DNA from: Caulobacter sp. UNC279MFTsu5.1
Lineage (GTDB): Bacteria; Pseudomonadota; Alphaproteobacteria; Caulobacterales; Caulobacteraceae
Reading direction: 5' to 3'
DNA: 64,000 nucleotides
NCBI RefSeq assembly: GCF_900114015.1
Contig: NZ_FORN01000007.1
Coordinates: 64,001 to 128,000, forward strand
This document shows, in pieces, positions 54,966-62,896 of this stretch. A program made the translations under genes and the position numbers. Each line of letters begins with the position of its first letter. The first letter of the stretch is position 1. The notes beneath the pieces are model-generated. The model was not told where the DNA came from. It made no database searches and was given only the letters and a program-made list of their open reading frames with translations.

Positions 54966-54994
54966 GTTTAGGGGGCCGAGCGGGGTTTTGAAGG

Positions 54995-55795
54995 TCAGCC
55001 CGCCGCCGCCCGCAGCCGCTCCAGCACCTGCGGGTGCAGTTCCTGGTTGGCGGCCAGGATCGAGGCGCCGCCGACCGGGTCGCCGTGCTCCTCGATGGTC
55101 GAGACCTTGCCGCCGCTTTCGGTGACCATCAGCACGCCGGCCGCCACGTCCCAGGGCTTGAGGTTGCGCTCCCAGAAGCCGTCGAAGCGGCCGGCCGCGA
55201 CCCAGGCCAGGTCCAGAGCCGCCGCGCCGAAGCGGCGCACGCCGGCGACCTTTTGGCTGATCTGGTGCAGCTCCTTGAGGAACTGGGCGTGGCCGGGCTT
55301 GCCCAGGAACGGGACGCCGGTGGCCAGGATGCTTTCGTCCAGGTGGCGGCGGGCCGCGACGCGCAGGCGCTTCTCGGCGCCCAGGAACGCGCCCTTGCCC
55401 TTCTCGACCCAGAACAGGTCGTTGGTGATGGGGTTGTAGGTGACGCCGGCCACCACCTCGCCCTCGCGCTGCAGGGCGATGTTGACCGCGAAGTGGGGGA
55501 TGCCGTGCAGGAAGTTGGTGGTGCCGTCCAGCGGGTCGACGATCCAGGTGTGGGTCTTGTCGGTGCCCTCGACCAGGCCGCGCTCCTCGCCCAGGAAGCC
55601 GTAGCCGGGCCGGGCCTTCTCCAGGATCTCGAAGATCACCTGCTCGGCCTTCTGGTCGGCGGCGGTGACGAAGTCGGCGGGACCCTTCTTGGACACCTGC
55701 AGCTCGGTGACCTCGCCGAAGTCACGGGCCAGTCCGCGCGCGGCCTTGCGGGCGGCGTCGATCATCACGTTCAGGAGGGCGGAAGCGGTGGCCAA
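54995..55795 (-). CDS. suhB: Inositol monophosphatase family protein
   Basis: A 266-aa Mg2+-dependent phosphatase with both family signatures: WIVDPLDGTTNFLHGIPHFA near residue 85 (metal-binding DPLDGTTN) and WDVAAGVLMVTESGGKV near residue 217. GEERGL near residue 69 carries the other metal-site Glu. SuhB also associates with transcription complexes in E. coli; whether it does here is unknown. Normal length. Confidence 0.93.
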   Translation of the reverse strand: MATASALLNVMIDAARKAARGLARDFGEVTELQVSKKGPADFVTAADQKAEQVIFEILEKARPGYGFLGEERGLVEGTDKTHTWIVDPLDGTTNFLHGIPHFAVNIALQREGEVVAGVTYNPITNDLFWVEKGKGAFLGAEKRLRVAARRHLDESILATGVPFLGKPGHAQFLKELHQISQKVAGVRRFGAAALDLAWVAAGRFDGFWERNLKPWDVAAGVLMVTESGGKVSTIEEHGDPVGGASILAANQELHPQVLERLRAAAG

Positions 55796-55954
55796 GGCGG
55801 ATGTTCCTCATAGGTCCCCCTGCGCGGCGTCATGAGCGTGACGGCGGGGGATAGGCATGCGGGCGGATAGAAAGATCGGGAAAGCGGGCGCGATACCTAG
55901 TCGCGTAGGCGCGCGAAAGCAAGGCGAGGGGATTTTGAACGCATTTCCCCACCT

Positions 55955-55986
55955 CCGCTCATCCCGGCGAACGCCGGGATGAGCGG
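55955..55986. repeat. Short perfect palindrome CGCTCATCCCGGCG
   Basis: CCGCTCATCCCGGCG-AA-CGCCGGGATGAGCGG, a 15-bp perfect stem. It shares the CATCCCGG core with family A but is much shorter. Confidence 0.75.
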
Positions 55987-56010
55987 ATTTTGAGAGGATC
56001 CAACGCGCCA

Positions 56011-56037
56011 TGTCACATCCGCCGACGCCATCTCGTC
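56011..56037 (+). promoter_or_regulatory. ECF41-type promoter of the sigma operon
   Basis: TGTCACA (56011-56017), 16-base spacer, CGTC (56034-56037): an exact match to the consensus reported for ECF41 sigma factors. It lies 21 bases before the first gene of the operon that encodes the sigma factor, so the factor probably drives its own synthesis. Confidence 0.82.
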
Positions 56038-56058
56038 CTGTCCCCGAACACGGAGACG

Positions 56059-56457
56059 ATGACCATGCGATGGGTGAAATGGATCCTGCCGGTGCTGCTG
56101 GCGATCAACGGCGCGGTGATGATGCTGGCTCCGGCCTGGTGGTACCAGCGCGTGCCGGGCGTCATCGAGACCGGGGCGCTGAACGACCACTTCGTGCGCG
56201 ACATCGGGGCGGCCTACCTGGCCTGCGCCGTGGCCCTGGGCTGGGCGGTCAGGGATCCGGTCCGCGGCTTGGGCGCGGCCCTCGCCGCGGCGGCCTTCCT
56301 GACCCTGCACGCCGCCATCCACCTGGTCACCCCGTTCTGCGGCACGGTCCTGCCGTGGCCCTTGCTGCTGCGCGACTTTCCGGGCGTGTTCCTGCCGGCG
56401 ATCATCAGCCTGCTGGTGGCGCGATCGTGCATCCGGCGCCAGAAGGTGAGCGCATGA
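56059..56457 (+). CDS. Small four-helix membrane protein
   Basis: A 132-aa protein with four predicted membrane helices (WILPVLLAINGAVMMLAPAW, DIGAAYLACAVALGW, GAALAAAAFLTLHAAIHL, FLPAIISLLVARSCI). Its stop overlaps the start of the sigma-factor gene (ATGA). I do not recognise a named family with confidence. Its place as first gene under the ECF41-type promoter makes it part of the sigma regulon and perhaps a modulator or target. Confidence 0.8.
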   Translation: MTMRWVKWILPVLLAINGAVMMLAPAWWYQRVPGVIETGALNDHFVRDIGAAYLACAVALGWAVRDPVRGLGAALAAAAFLTLHAAIHLVTPFCGTVLPWPLLLRDFPGVFLPAIISLLVARSCIRRQKVSA

Positions 56458-57308
56458 GCGACCAGGACGCGATCTTCGAGGAACGGCGCGGCGCGATGAC
56501 CGGCCTGGCCTACCGCATGCTGGGCTCGCGGGCCGACGCCGAGGACGTGGTGCAGGACGCCTGGATCCGCTGGCGCGGCGTCGAGGCCGGCGAGGTGGCC
56601 AATCCGGCCGGCTTCCTGAACAAGGTGGTCACCCGTCTGTGCCTGGACCGGCTGAAGTCGGCCCGCGCCCGGCGCGAGGTCTATGTCGGCGAGTGGCTGC
56701 CCGAGCCGGTGGTCGACGACGACCATGAGCGCCTGGGCGAGGACCTGTCTGTGGCCTTCCTGCTGGCCCTGGAGCGCCTGACCCCGCTGGAGCGCGCCGC
56801 CTTCCTGCTGCACGACGTGTTCGACCTGCCGTTCGCCGAGGTGGCCAGGACCCTGGGCCGCGGCGAGGCCGCCTGCCGCCAGCTGGCCGCCCGGGCCCGC
56901 GGGCACGTCAAGGCCGGCAAGCCGCGCTACCGCCCTAGCCCCGAGGAGGAGCAGCGCCTGACCGGCGCCTTCCTGGCCGCGACGATGAGCGGCGACGAGA
57001 GCCTGCTGCGCGGCATCCTGGCCCAGGACGTGGTTCTGCACGCCGACGGCGGCGGCGTGGTCAGCGCCAATCTCAACCCGGTGTCCGGCCTGGAGAAGGC
57101 CGTGCGCCTGCTGATGGGCATCAAGAAGAAGTGGCCGGCCCCCGAGGGCACGACCGCCCGCCTGGCGCGGATCAACGGCGCCCCCGGCATCGTGCTCAGC
57201 CACGACGGCGTGGTGTTCCAGACCATGGGCCTGGAGATCGCCGACGGCCGCATCGCGGCGGTTTACACGATGCGCAATCCGCAGAAGCTGGCGCGGTTGA
57301 ATTCGTAG
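56454..57308 (+). CDS. sigJ: ECF41-family RNA polymerase sigma factor (SigJ-like)
   Basis: A 284-aa sigma factor. Region 2 (about residues 8-75, LAYRMLGSRADAEDVVQDAW) and region 4 (about 105-160, LTPLERAAFLLHDVFDLPFA) are followed by a SnoaL-like C-terminal extension of about 120 residues. The extension ends in YTMRNPQKLARL, close to the NPxKL motif by which ECF41 proteins control their own activity in place of an anti-sigma factor. No anti-sigma gene lies nearby. Own promoter motif at 56011; a second at 46025. Confidence 0.93.
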   Translation: MSDQDAIFEERRGAMTGLAYRMLGSRADAEDVVQDAWIRWRGVEAGEVANPAGFLNKVVTRLCLDRLKSARARREVYVGEWLPEPVVDDDHERLGEDLSVAFLLALERLTPLERAAFLLHDVFDLPFAEVARTLGRGEAACRQLAARARGHVKAGKPRYRPSPEEEQRLTGAFLAATMSGDESLLRGILAQDVVLHADGGGVVSANLNPVSGLEKAVRLLMGIKKKWPAPEGTTARLARINGAPGIVLSHDGVVFQTMGLEIADGRIAAVYTMRNPQKLARLNS

Positions 57309-57315
57309 GGCGCTT

Positions 57316-57383
57316 TTCACCCTCTCCCGGAGGGGAGAGGGAGGGGCCCGCCGCGCAGCGGTGGGAGGGTGAGGGGTGACGCC
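57316..57383. repeat. Family B repeat, left of the DUF559 gene
   Basis: CCCTCTCCCGGAGGGGAGAG, GGAGGGGCCCGCCGCGCAGC and GGTGGGAGGGTGAGGGGTGA. Inverted relative to the copy at 57781; outer blocks identical apart from the short middle segment and one base near the inner end. Confidence 0.88.
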
Positions 57384-57446
57384 GTTAAAAGTGAAACCCT
57401 GATTACTTTGCTTGCCACGTTCCCGATTTGATCTGTTCATCTCGTC

Positions 57447-57785
57447 ATGAACCCGATCCCCAACGCCCGCCGTCTACGTCGCGGCCAGACCTTGGCCGAG
57501 GAAAAGCTCTGGGCGATCGTGCGAGGTCGCCGGCTCAATGGCTGCAAGTTTCGCCGCCAAGTCCCGATCGATCGTTATTTCGCGGACTTCGCCTGCTGGG
57601 ATGCGAAGCTCGTCGTGGAACTGGACGGTCCGTCGCACGAGGACCGAGAGCTTCATGACTTGGCGCGGACTGAGATTCTGGAACGTTCTGGATATCGTGT
57701 CCTGCGGTTCGACAACGAGCTTGTGCTGGCCGACCCTGGCGGCGTGGCCGAGGCCATCGGCGCGGCGCTCCGGCTAAGGGCGTGA
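57447..57785 (+). CDS. DUF559 domain protein (Vsr/endonuclease-like fold)
   Basis: A 112-aa DUF559 protein. It has the start PNARRLRRGQTLAEEKLWAI, the core FRRQVPIDRYFADFACWDAK followed by LVVELDGPSHED (restriction-endonuclease-like D and E-x-D residues near 55-66), and the end GYRVLRFDNELVL. Homology is to Vsr-type nucleases, but activity has seldom been shown. Its base composition is less GC-rich than neighbours. Inverted family B repeats flank it; the TGA stop lies in the right-hand copy. Confidence 0.88.
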   Translation: MNPIPNARRLRRGQTLAEEKLWAIVRGRRLNGCKFRRQVPIDRYFADFACWDAKLVVELDGPSHEDRELHDLARTEILERSGYRVLRFDNELVLADPGGVAEAIGAALRLRA

Positions 57786-57844
57786 CCCCTCACCCTCCCA
57801 CGCTTCGCGCGGGCCCCTCCCTCTCCCCTCCGGGAGAGGGGGGG
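57781..57844. repeat. Family B repeat, right of the DUF559 gene
   Basis: CGTGACCCCTCACCCTCCCA, CGCTTCGCGCGGGCCCCTCC and CTCTCCCCTCCGGGAGAGGG. Read on the minus strand it matches the left copy (57316) closely. Confidence 0.88.
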
Positions 57845-58264
57845 TCAGGGCAAAGCCACCTTCGGCAGCGTGTCCTTGGTTTCGCAGGCCACGCGGCCGG
57901 CGCCGCCGGCGGCGCCCTTGATGTCCTCGATCTTCTCGCCCGTGCGCCAGCCCTTGGGCAGGCCCTGGTCGCCGGTGAAGTCCATGCCCAGGTCGATCCA
58001 CTTGTCGGTCGCGCAGTCGAGGGCGAACACCATGATCGGGCCCTTGTCGGCCGGCCAGCCCTTGTAGGGGCCGTTGGGCCGGCCCTCGGCGATGCGGATC
58101 ACGATCAGGCCGGAGGTCTGGTCCATCCGCATGAAATCGGCGTCGTAGAAGATCTTGGCCTCGCCGGGGGAGGGCTTCCAGTTCTCGGCCCGAACCGCGC
58201 CGACCGTCGCCGTCGCCAGGCCCAGGACGGTCACGCCAAGCAAACACAGACCAAGCCGCCACAT
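57845..58264 (-). CDS. Secreted protein of unknown function
   Basis: A 139-aa protein with a signal peptide (residues 4-26, ending VRAE). The mature part has WKPSPGEAKIFYDADFMRMD, then VFALDCATDKW and a CETKDTLPKV end with two cysteines that may pair. No family recognised. The stop codon touches the family B repeat. Confidence 0.72.
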   Translation of the reverse strand: MWRLGLCLLGVTVLGLATATVGAVRAENWKPSPGEAKIFYDADFMRMDQTSGLIVIRIAEGRPNGPYKGWPADKGPIMVFALDCATDKWIDLGMDFTGDQGLPKGWRTGEKIEDIKGAAGGAGRVACETKDTLPKVALP

Positions 58265-58341
58265 TGGGCGTCCTCCCCGTATTTTATCGCTGGGAACAGG
58301 CTACGCCTGACAAGCTTGGGCGGCAAGTTCCCAGAACGGCG

Positions 58342-59001
58342 TTATCCCTCCCGCGCGGCCCGGCGCGCCTCCAGCCCCTGGGCGATGGCGGCGTTGATCG
58401 CCGCGACGCCGGCCGCCGGACCGCCGGGGTGCTTCCAGACCCCGGCCGAGACGGCCAGGAAGTCGGCCCCCGCCGCGGCCAGGCCGGCGGCGTTGTCGGC
58501 GGTGATCCCGCCGATCGCCACCGATGGGACCTCCATGGTTTCCTGCCAGATCGACAGGATCTCCGGGTCGGCGGTGGTCGGGGCGTCCTTGGTGGTGGTC
58601 GGGAAGAAGGCCCCGAAGGCCACGTAGTCGGCCCCGGCCTCGGCGGCCTCCATGGCCAGGTGGCGGCTGTCGTGGCAGGTGACGCCGATCATCGCGTTGG
58701 GCCCCATGATCTTGCGGGCCTCCTTGTAGGGCGTGTCGCTCTGGCCGACATGGACGCCGTCGCAGCCCAGGCGCGCGGCCAGGTCGGGACGGTCGTTGAG
58801 GATCACCGCCACGTCGCGCGACCGGGCGATGGGGCTCAGCACCTGGACGGCGGCGGCGATCACGTCGTCGGGGGCGTCCTTCAGGCGGATCTGCAGCGCG
58901 GCCACGTCGCCCCCGTCCAGGGCGGCGGCCAAGTCGCGGCCGAAGGCGGCCAGGTCGTCCAGGGCCGGCGGGGTGATCAGGTAGAGGCGGCAGTCGGTCA
59001 T
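58342..59001 (-). CDS. thiE: Thiamine-phosphate synthase
   Basis: A 219-aa TIM-barrel enzyme that joins the thiazole and pyrimidine halves into thiamine phosphate. Marks: LYLITPP near the start, [31 protein letters not shown] (substrate site), [17 protein letters not shown] and the [19 protein letters not shown] block. No thiG/thiC nearby and no TPP riboswitch found upstream. Divergent from bfd. Confidence 0.95.
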   Translation of the reverse strand: MTDCRLYLITPPALDDLAAFGRDLAAALDGGDVAALQIRLKDAPDDVIAAAVQVLSPIARSRDVAVILNDRPDLAARLGCDGVHVGQSDTPYKEARKIMGPNAMIGVTCHDSRHLAMEAAEAGADYVAFGAFFPTTTKDAPTTADPEILSIWQETMEVPSVAIGGITADNAAGLAAAGADFLAVSAGVWKHPGGPAAGVAAINAAIAQGLEARRAAREG

Positions 59002-59077
59002 GGGCCGGGATTACGCCGATTTGCCTGAAGGCGCGAGAGCGGCGCCCGCTGAGTGGGTTTGTCGCACTGCGAGTCAG

Positions 59078-59106
59078 TTGCAAAAGCCCTTCGTCTCAGC
59101 TACATG
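59078..59106 (+). promoter_or_regulatory. Candidate promoter of bfd
   Basis: TTGCAA (59078) and TACATG (59101), 17 bases apart, overlapping the Fur-like box. Confidence 0.45.
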
Positions 59107-59124
59107 AGAATGACAATCATTCGG
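59106..59124 (+). promoter_or_regulatory. Fur-like iron box before bfd
   Basis: GAGAATGACAATCATTCGG matches the 19-base Fur consensus (GATAATGATAATCATTATC) at about 14 positions, including the AATG-x-x-AATCATT core. It sits over the -10 region and about 15 bases before bfd. Confidence 0.65.
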
Positions 59125-59138
59125 CGGGACCTGTTTCC

Positions 59139-59324
59139 TTGTACGTCTGCAACTGTAACGGCATTCGCGAGCGGGAAGTCCGCGCCGCCATCGACGCCGG
59201 GGCCACCCGCCCGGCCGACGTGTTCCGTCACAAGGGCTGCCAGGCCCAGTGCGCCAAGTGCGTCTGCGAGATGCGCCAGATGATCCAGGACAACCGCCAG
59301 GCCCTGGCCTTCGCCGCCGAATAA
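59139..59324 (+). CDS. bfd: Bacterioferritin-associated ferredoxin
   Basis: A 61-aa [2Fe-2S] protein that reduces ferric iron in bacterioferritin to release it. The cluster cysteines are in MYVCNCNGI (residues 4 and 6) and CQAQCAKCVCEM (about residues 34-43). TTG start; the frame begins here because the family starts with YVCxC. It is the first gene of an iron-storage pair with bfr and has a Fur-like box upstream, so it should be induced by iron starvation. Confidence 0.93.
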   Translation: MYVCNCNGIREREVRAAIDAGATRPADVFRHKGCQAQCAKCVCEMRQMIQDNRQALAFAAE

Positions 59325-59479
59325 TCGGCCGGGATGAGCGGATCTTAGGGTGTTTTCCGCTCACGCGAAGCAGTCTCACGCTTTTCCGTGAGGCTGAGAA
59401 ACACTTGCAGACATAGCGGTTGATGCAATCTGGCCGATGGATCAGGGTCCCCCGGAATTTCGAATCTGAGGAGGCCGCC

Positions 59480-59959
59480 ATGCAAGGCGATCCCGGCATC
59501 ATCCGGCTCTTGAACGCGGTGCTCACCAACGAGCTGACGGCGGTGAACCAGTACTTCCTGCACGCGCGGATGTACGACAACTGGGGCTTCAAGCGCCTGG
59601 GCAAGATCACCTACGACGAGTCGATCGGCGAGATGAAGCACGCTGACAAGCTGATCAACCGCATCCTGTTCCTGGAAGGCCTGCCCAACCTGCAGGACCT
59701 GCACAAGCTGAAGATCGGCGAGACCGTGCCCGAATGCCTGGCCAGCGACCTGTCGGTCGAGCTGGGCGGCCGCGAGACCCTGATCCCCGGGATCATCCAG
59801 TGCGAACAGGCCCGCGACTATGTCAGCCGCGAACTGCTGCGCGAGATTCTCAGCGACACCGAGGAGCACATCGACTTCCTCGAGATGCAGCTGGGCCTGG
59901 TCAAGTCGCTGGGCGAGCAGAACTACCTGCAGAGCGCCGTGGGCGAACTGCCGGCCTAG
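59480..59959 (+). CDS. bfr: Bacterioferritin
   Basis: A 159-aa four-helix ferritin with haem. Ferroxidase ligands are visible: NELTAVNQYFLHAR (Glu18), YDESIGEMKHADKLI near residues 48-62 (Glu and His) and SDTEEHIDFLEMQL near residue 125. The Met in EMKH is the haem ligand between subunits, so this is the haem-binding type. GAGGAGG precedes the ATG. It follows bfd by 155 bases, with a small CTCACG/CGTGAG hairpin between. Confidence 0.97.
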   Translation: MQGDPGIIRLLNAVLTNELTAVNQYFLHARMYDNWGFKRLGKITYDESIGEMKHADKLINRILFLEGLPNLQDLHKLKIGETVPECLASDLSVELGGRETLIPGIIQCEQARDYVSRELLREILSDTEEHIDFLEMQLGLVKSLGEQNYLQSAVGELPA

Positions 59960-59975
59960 GGATCTGGCGACGGAG

Positions 59976-60116
59976 GGACGCCCCCTCCGTCGGGCTTCGC
60001 CCGCCACCTCCCCCGTTTCACGGGGGAGGAGAGAGATGCTGCATCTTCCTCACCCGCGCAGCGGGGGAGGTGGCGCGATGCGAATACGCAGCGTGACGGA
60101 GGGGGCGTCCCTCTGA
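59976..60116. repeat. Family C palindromic repeat, full copy
   Basis: CGCCCCCTCCGTCGGGCTTC left arm, hairpins CTCCCCCGTTTCACGGGGGAG and CACCCGCGCAGCGGGGGAG, right arm CGCAGCGTGACGGAGGGGGC. Nearly the same as the copy at 46540. Confidence 0.88.
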
Positions 60117-60224
60117 CGGCGGGCAGTGCGGAACGCGACCCTCGAAACCCTCGAAACCCCTTCGTGGCCTGGGAACCAAGCTCCAGCTAGACGGTTACAA
60201 GCATGTTTAGCGAGGAGTTCCGTC

Positions 60225-60815
60225 ATGCACATCCCGAACGGCCGGTCCCCCGGGAGGCGGGCTCACGCCGGCCGCGAGTCGTTCGAGATGGACGTCAAGG
60301 CCGACACCGCCAGCACGGCCGGCGCGCAACTGGTCTTGGGCCTGGCCCTGGCCGGCGGCGCGATCCTGGCCTCGACCCTGCTGGGCCGCCGCCACGAGCG
60401 GATGATCGACGACGAGGAATATGCGGTCGGCTACGCCGAGATGCACGAGCCGGTCGCCCATCAGCCCAAGGCCCTGACCAGCCTGATCCTGCCGCCGCTG
60501 TTCATCGCCATGACCCTGTCGGGCCTGCGCATCTGGAACGCGCCGTCCAGCCCCACCCGCACCCGGGCTCTCACCCTCTGGAGCCTGGTCCAGGGCTTCA
60601 ACGCCCTCTGGCTGGCCCTCGGCGCCAAGCGCGTCGGGGGTCAGCTTGCGGCCGCGACCGCGTCCCTGGCCGCCTCGGGCGCCTATGCGCTGCAGGCCCG
60701 CAAGCTGGTGAGCCCGGCCTCGGGCTTCAACAGCCCCTACCTGGGCTGGCTGGGCTTCGCCAACGCCCTGACCGAGGAGCTGTGGAAGCGCCCGCGCCGG
60801 GTGACCGTCCACTGA
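60225..60815 (+). CDS. TspO/MBR-like membrane protein
   Basis: A 196-aa protein with an N-terminal charged segment of about 30 residues and four to five membrane helices (QLVLGLALAGGAILASTLLG, LILPPLFIAMTLSGLRIWNA and later ones). The last third resembles TspO/tryptophan-rich sensory proteins: TLWSLVQGFNALWLALGA and SPYLGWLGFANALTEELWK. First helices diverge from typical TspO, so the assignment is tentative. CGAGGAG precedes the ATG. Confidence 0.6.
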   Translation: MHIPNGRSPGRRAHAGRESFEMDVKADTASTAGAQLVLGLALAGGAILASTLLGRRHERMIDDEEYAVGYAEMHEPVAHQPKALTSLILPPLFIAMTLSGLRIWNAPSSPTRTRALTLWSLVQGFNALWLALGAKRVGGQLAAATASLAASGAYALQARKLVSPASGFNSPYLGWLGFANALTEELWKRPRRVTVH

Positions 60816-60835
60816 AATAACACCGGTTCCCAGTC

Positions 60836-60852
60836 GTTCAGGGGCCGTTCAG
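60836..60852 (+). promoter_or_regulatory. GTTCAG-N5-GTTCAG direct repeat
   Basis: GTTCAG at 60836 and 60847, an 11-bp period, about 51 bases before the DUF2799 lipoprotein gene. Same spacing and similar distance to CTCAA downstream as at 54401. Confidence 0.5.
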
Positions 60853-60903
60853 GCGGCCACGCCTTAGCTTCCCTCAAAGCCGCGCTTAGGGGGGAGCTTT
60901 CAC

Positions 60904-61542
60904 ATGAATCGTCGTCTCTGGATCCTGGGGGCCGCTGTCGCGACCGCCGCCCTGGCCGGTTGCGCCACCATGAGCCAGGAGGCCTGCCTGCAGGGCGACT
61001 GGGCCGGCGTCGGCTTCAAGGACGGCCAGGCGGGGCGGCCGCAGAGCCGCCTGGACGAGCACGCCAAGGCCTGCGCCAAGGCCGGGGTGATCCCCGAGGC
61101 CGCGCCCTATTTCGCGGCCCGAGACCAGGGGCTGAAGCTCTATTGCACCCAGGACCGCGGCTTCGACGAGGCGCGCAACGGCAATTCCTATGCCGGAGTC
61201 TGCCCGCAGGGGGCCGAGCGCGGCTTCCTGGTCGGCTATGCCGACGGCCAGCTGGTCCACGACGCCGTCTCGCGCCTCAACCAGGCGGAATCGGACCGCG
61301 ACAGCGCCGACCACCGCGCCGAGAAGCGCGACCGCCAGGCGCAGGGCGTCGAGGACGAGCTGAGGAATCCCAAGCTCAATGACGAGCAGAAGCACGAGCT
61401 GCGCGATCGCCTGAACCGTCTGCGGGCCGAGCGCCGCCAGGCGGTGGAGGACGGCCGCCGCGCCGACTGGGCCGCCCGCGACGCCGCGCAGGAAGTGGCC
61501 GAGCTGCGGCATCGGTTCGGGGCGCGGTATGGGGGATGGTGA
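60904..61542 (+). CDS. DUF2799 lipoprotein
   Basis: A 212-aa protein with a lipoprotein signal, lipobox LAGC at about residues 17-20. The mature part has the DUF2799 pattern: QGDWAGVGFKDGQAGRPQSR, CAKAGVIPEAAPYFAARDQG, YCTQDRGFDEARNGNSYAGV. A long charged coiled coil (about residues 120-205) follows. Outer-membrane or periplasmic; function unknown. GGGGGGAG precedes the ATG and a GTTCAG repeat lies upstream. Confidence 0.85.
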   Translation: MNRRLWILGAAVATAALAGCATMSQEACLQGDWAGVGFKDGQAGRPQSRLDEHAKACAKAGVIPEAAPYFAARDQGLKLYCTQDRGFDEARNGNSYAGVCPQGAERGFLVGYADGQLVHDAVSRLNQAESDRDSADHRAEKRDRQAQGVEDELRNPKLNDEQKHELRDRLNRLRAERRQAVEDGRRADWAARDAAQEVAELRHRFGARYGGW

Positions 61543-61550
61543 GCGCGGCC

Positions 61551-61672
61551 GGCCGCCCCCTCAGCGCGCCACTCCCCCCGCTGCGCGGGTGAGGAGGATG
61601 TCGCGCTGACCTTCTCCTCCCCCGTGAAACGGGGGAGGTGGCGGGCGAAGCCCGACGGAGGGGGCGTCCGTC
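61551..61672. repeat. Family C palindromic repeat, full copy
   Basis: GCCCCCTCAGCGCGCCACTC left arm, hairpins CCCCCGCTGCGCGGGTGAGG and CTCCCCCGTGAAACGGGGGAG, right arm CCCGACGGAGGGGGCGTCC. Lies between DUF2799 and the DoxX gene. Confidence 0.85.
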
Positions 61673-62117
61673 ACCGTATCCCCACCACCCGGTCCAGACT
61701 CCACCGCCCCCCGCCCCTCGCCGCCAGGAACAGCAGGATCGCCGCCCACGACAGGTGGGTGCTCCAGGCGTCGGGATAGACGAACACCTCGATCACCAGG
61801 GTCATGCCGAGGAAGGCCAGGGCCGAGAGCCGGGTGAACAGGCCCAGCACCAGCAGGATCGAGAACAGGTGCTCGCTGTAGGTCGCCAGGTGGGCGGCCA
61901 CGTCCGGCGGGATCAGCGGCAGGGCGTAGTCGTCGGCGAACAGCGAATAGGTCCCGTCGGTGATGTGCAGGATCCCGTCGACCTTGGTGCGGCCGGACAG
62001 GAAGAACACCGAGGCGACGCCCAGGCGGGCGACCAGGGCCAGCATGTCGTCGGGCAGGGCGCGATGGGCCAGGGCGGCCAGGGCGTCGAACGGGCGCTTC
62101 AGGGGCAGGGTGGTCAT
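61671..62117 (-). CDS. bufD: DoxX-family membrane protein of the bufferin operon
   Basis: A 148-aa DoxX protein with four helices (LARLGVASVFFLSGRTKVDG, HLFSILLVLGLFTRLSALAF, MTLVIEVFVYP, AAILLFLAARG). Its ATG overlaps the stop of bufC (ATGA), so it is part of the operon. DoxX genes are a usual third or fourth member of buf operons; the symbol follows that usage. Role in maturation or redox is unknown. Confidence 0.82.
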   Translation of the reverse strand: MTTLPLKRPFDALAALAHRALPDDMLALVARLGVASVFFLSGRTKVDGILHITDGTYSLFADDYALPLIPPDVAAHLATYSEHLFSILLVLGLFTRLSALAFLGMTLVIEVFVYPDAWSTHLSWAAILLFLAARGGGRWSLDRVVGIR

Positions 62118-62896
62118 GCGGGATCTCCAGGGGCGAGGCCGCTGAACACGCCGTCGGCGATCAGGGCGGCGAACAGGGCGGCAAGGTCGGCGGCGGGGTC
62201 GGCCTCGGCGGCGGCGGTGATCGCCTGGCCAAGGCTGGCGCCGTCGCGGGCTATGGCGTCCAGGAAGGCGAAGCCGGCGAGGTCGAGCTGGCGGCTGCGC
62301 ACCGTGTCCTCGGGACGGACGACCAGCACGCCTTGCGGGTCGTCGACCAGCGTCATCTCGCCCGGCTCGGGCGCGCGGGCCGCCAGCCACAGGCCGGGCA
62401 GGCCGCGGTCGAACCAGGCGAAGGCCAGGCTGGGGTGCAGGCGCGGCCGGGCGGCGGCCAGGACGTCCGGCGCCAGGGCGAAGGCCTCGGCGGCCAGAGG
62501 CTCGGCCTCCGGCGCGAACAGGGCGGTGGTCCACATCCGGTCGAGCCGGGCCATGGCCGGCAGGTAGGGCAGGTCGTCGGCCGGCGGAAAGCGCGCCAGC
62601 CAGTCCGCGAACCCCTCGCCATAGGCCAGCAACGCCGCGCCGGCCGGCGGATTGTCGCGGGCGAACAGGGCGGCGGCGGCCCGGAACCAGTCGTCGCCGA
62701 CCAGGCTGGCCACGGTCGGGAAATTGGCCGCTAGGGCGTCGATGCAGCCCTTGGCGATGGTGTTGCGATAGACCGACAGGCCGGCGGGTTCGGCCTCGCC
62801 GTCCGGCAGCCAGGCGGCGAGGGGGGCGGCGGTGCGTTCGGCCAGGGCGGCGACGAAGGCGTCCTGGAACTGGCTCAAGGCGCTTTGCATCGTCAT
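62114..62896 (-). CDS. bufC: DUF2063 protein, bufferin maturation partner
   Basis: A 260-aa protein of the HvfC/BufC family (DUF2063). The N-terminal helical half has the conserved LSVYRNTIAKGCIDALAANF near residue 40, then FPTVASLVGDDWF. The C-terminal half resembles a peptide-recognition domain. It acts with the MNIO enzyme (BufB) to bind the precursor peptide. Overlaps the start of bufB's downstream neighbours by four bases on both sides. Confidence 0.92.
   Translation of the reverse strand: MTMQSALSQFQDAFVAALAERTAAPLAAWLPDGEAEPAGLSVYRNTIAKGCIDALAANFPTVASLVGDDWFRAAAALFARDNPPAGAALLAYGEGFADWLARFPPADDLPYLPAMARLDRMWTTALFAPEAEPLAAEAFALAPDVLAAARPRLHPSLAFAWFDRGLPGLWLAARAPEPGEMTLVDDPQGVLVVRPEDTVRSRQLDLAGFAFLDAIARDGASLGQAITAAAEADPAADLAALFAALIADGVFSGLAPGDPA

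Noticed and set aside
59002..59138. TPP riboswitch upstream of thiE
   Set aside because: No CTGAGA or ACCTGA-type core was found in the gap.
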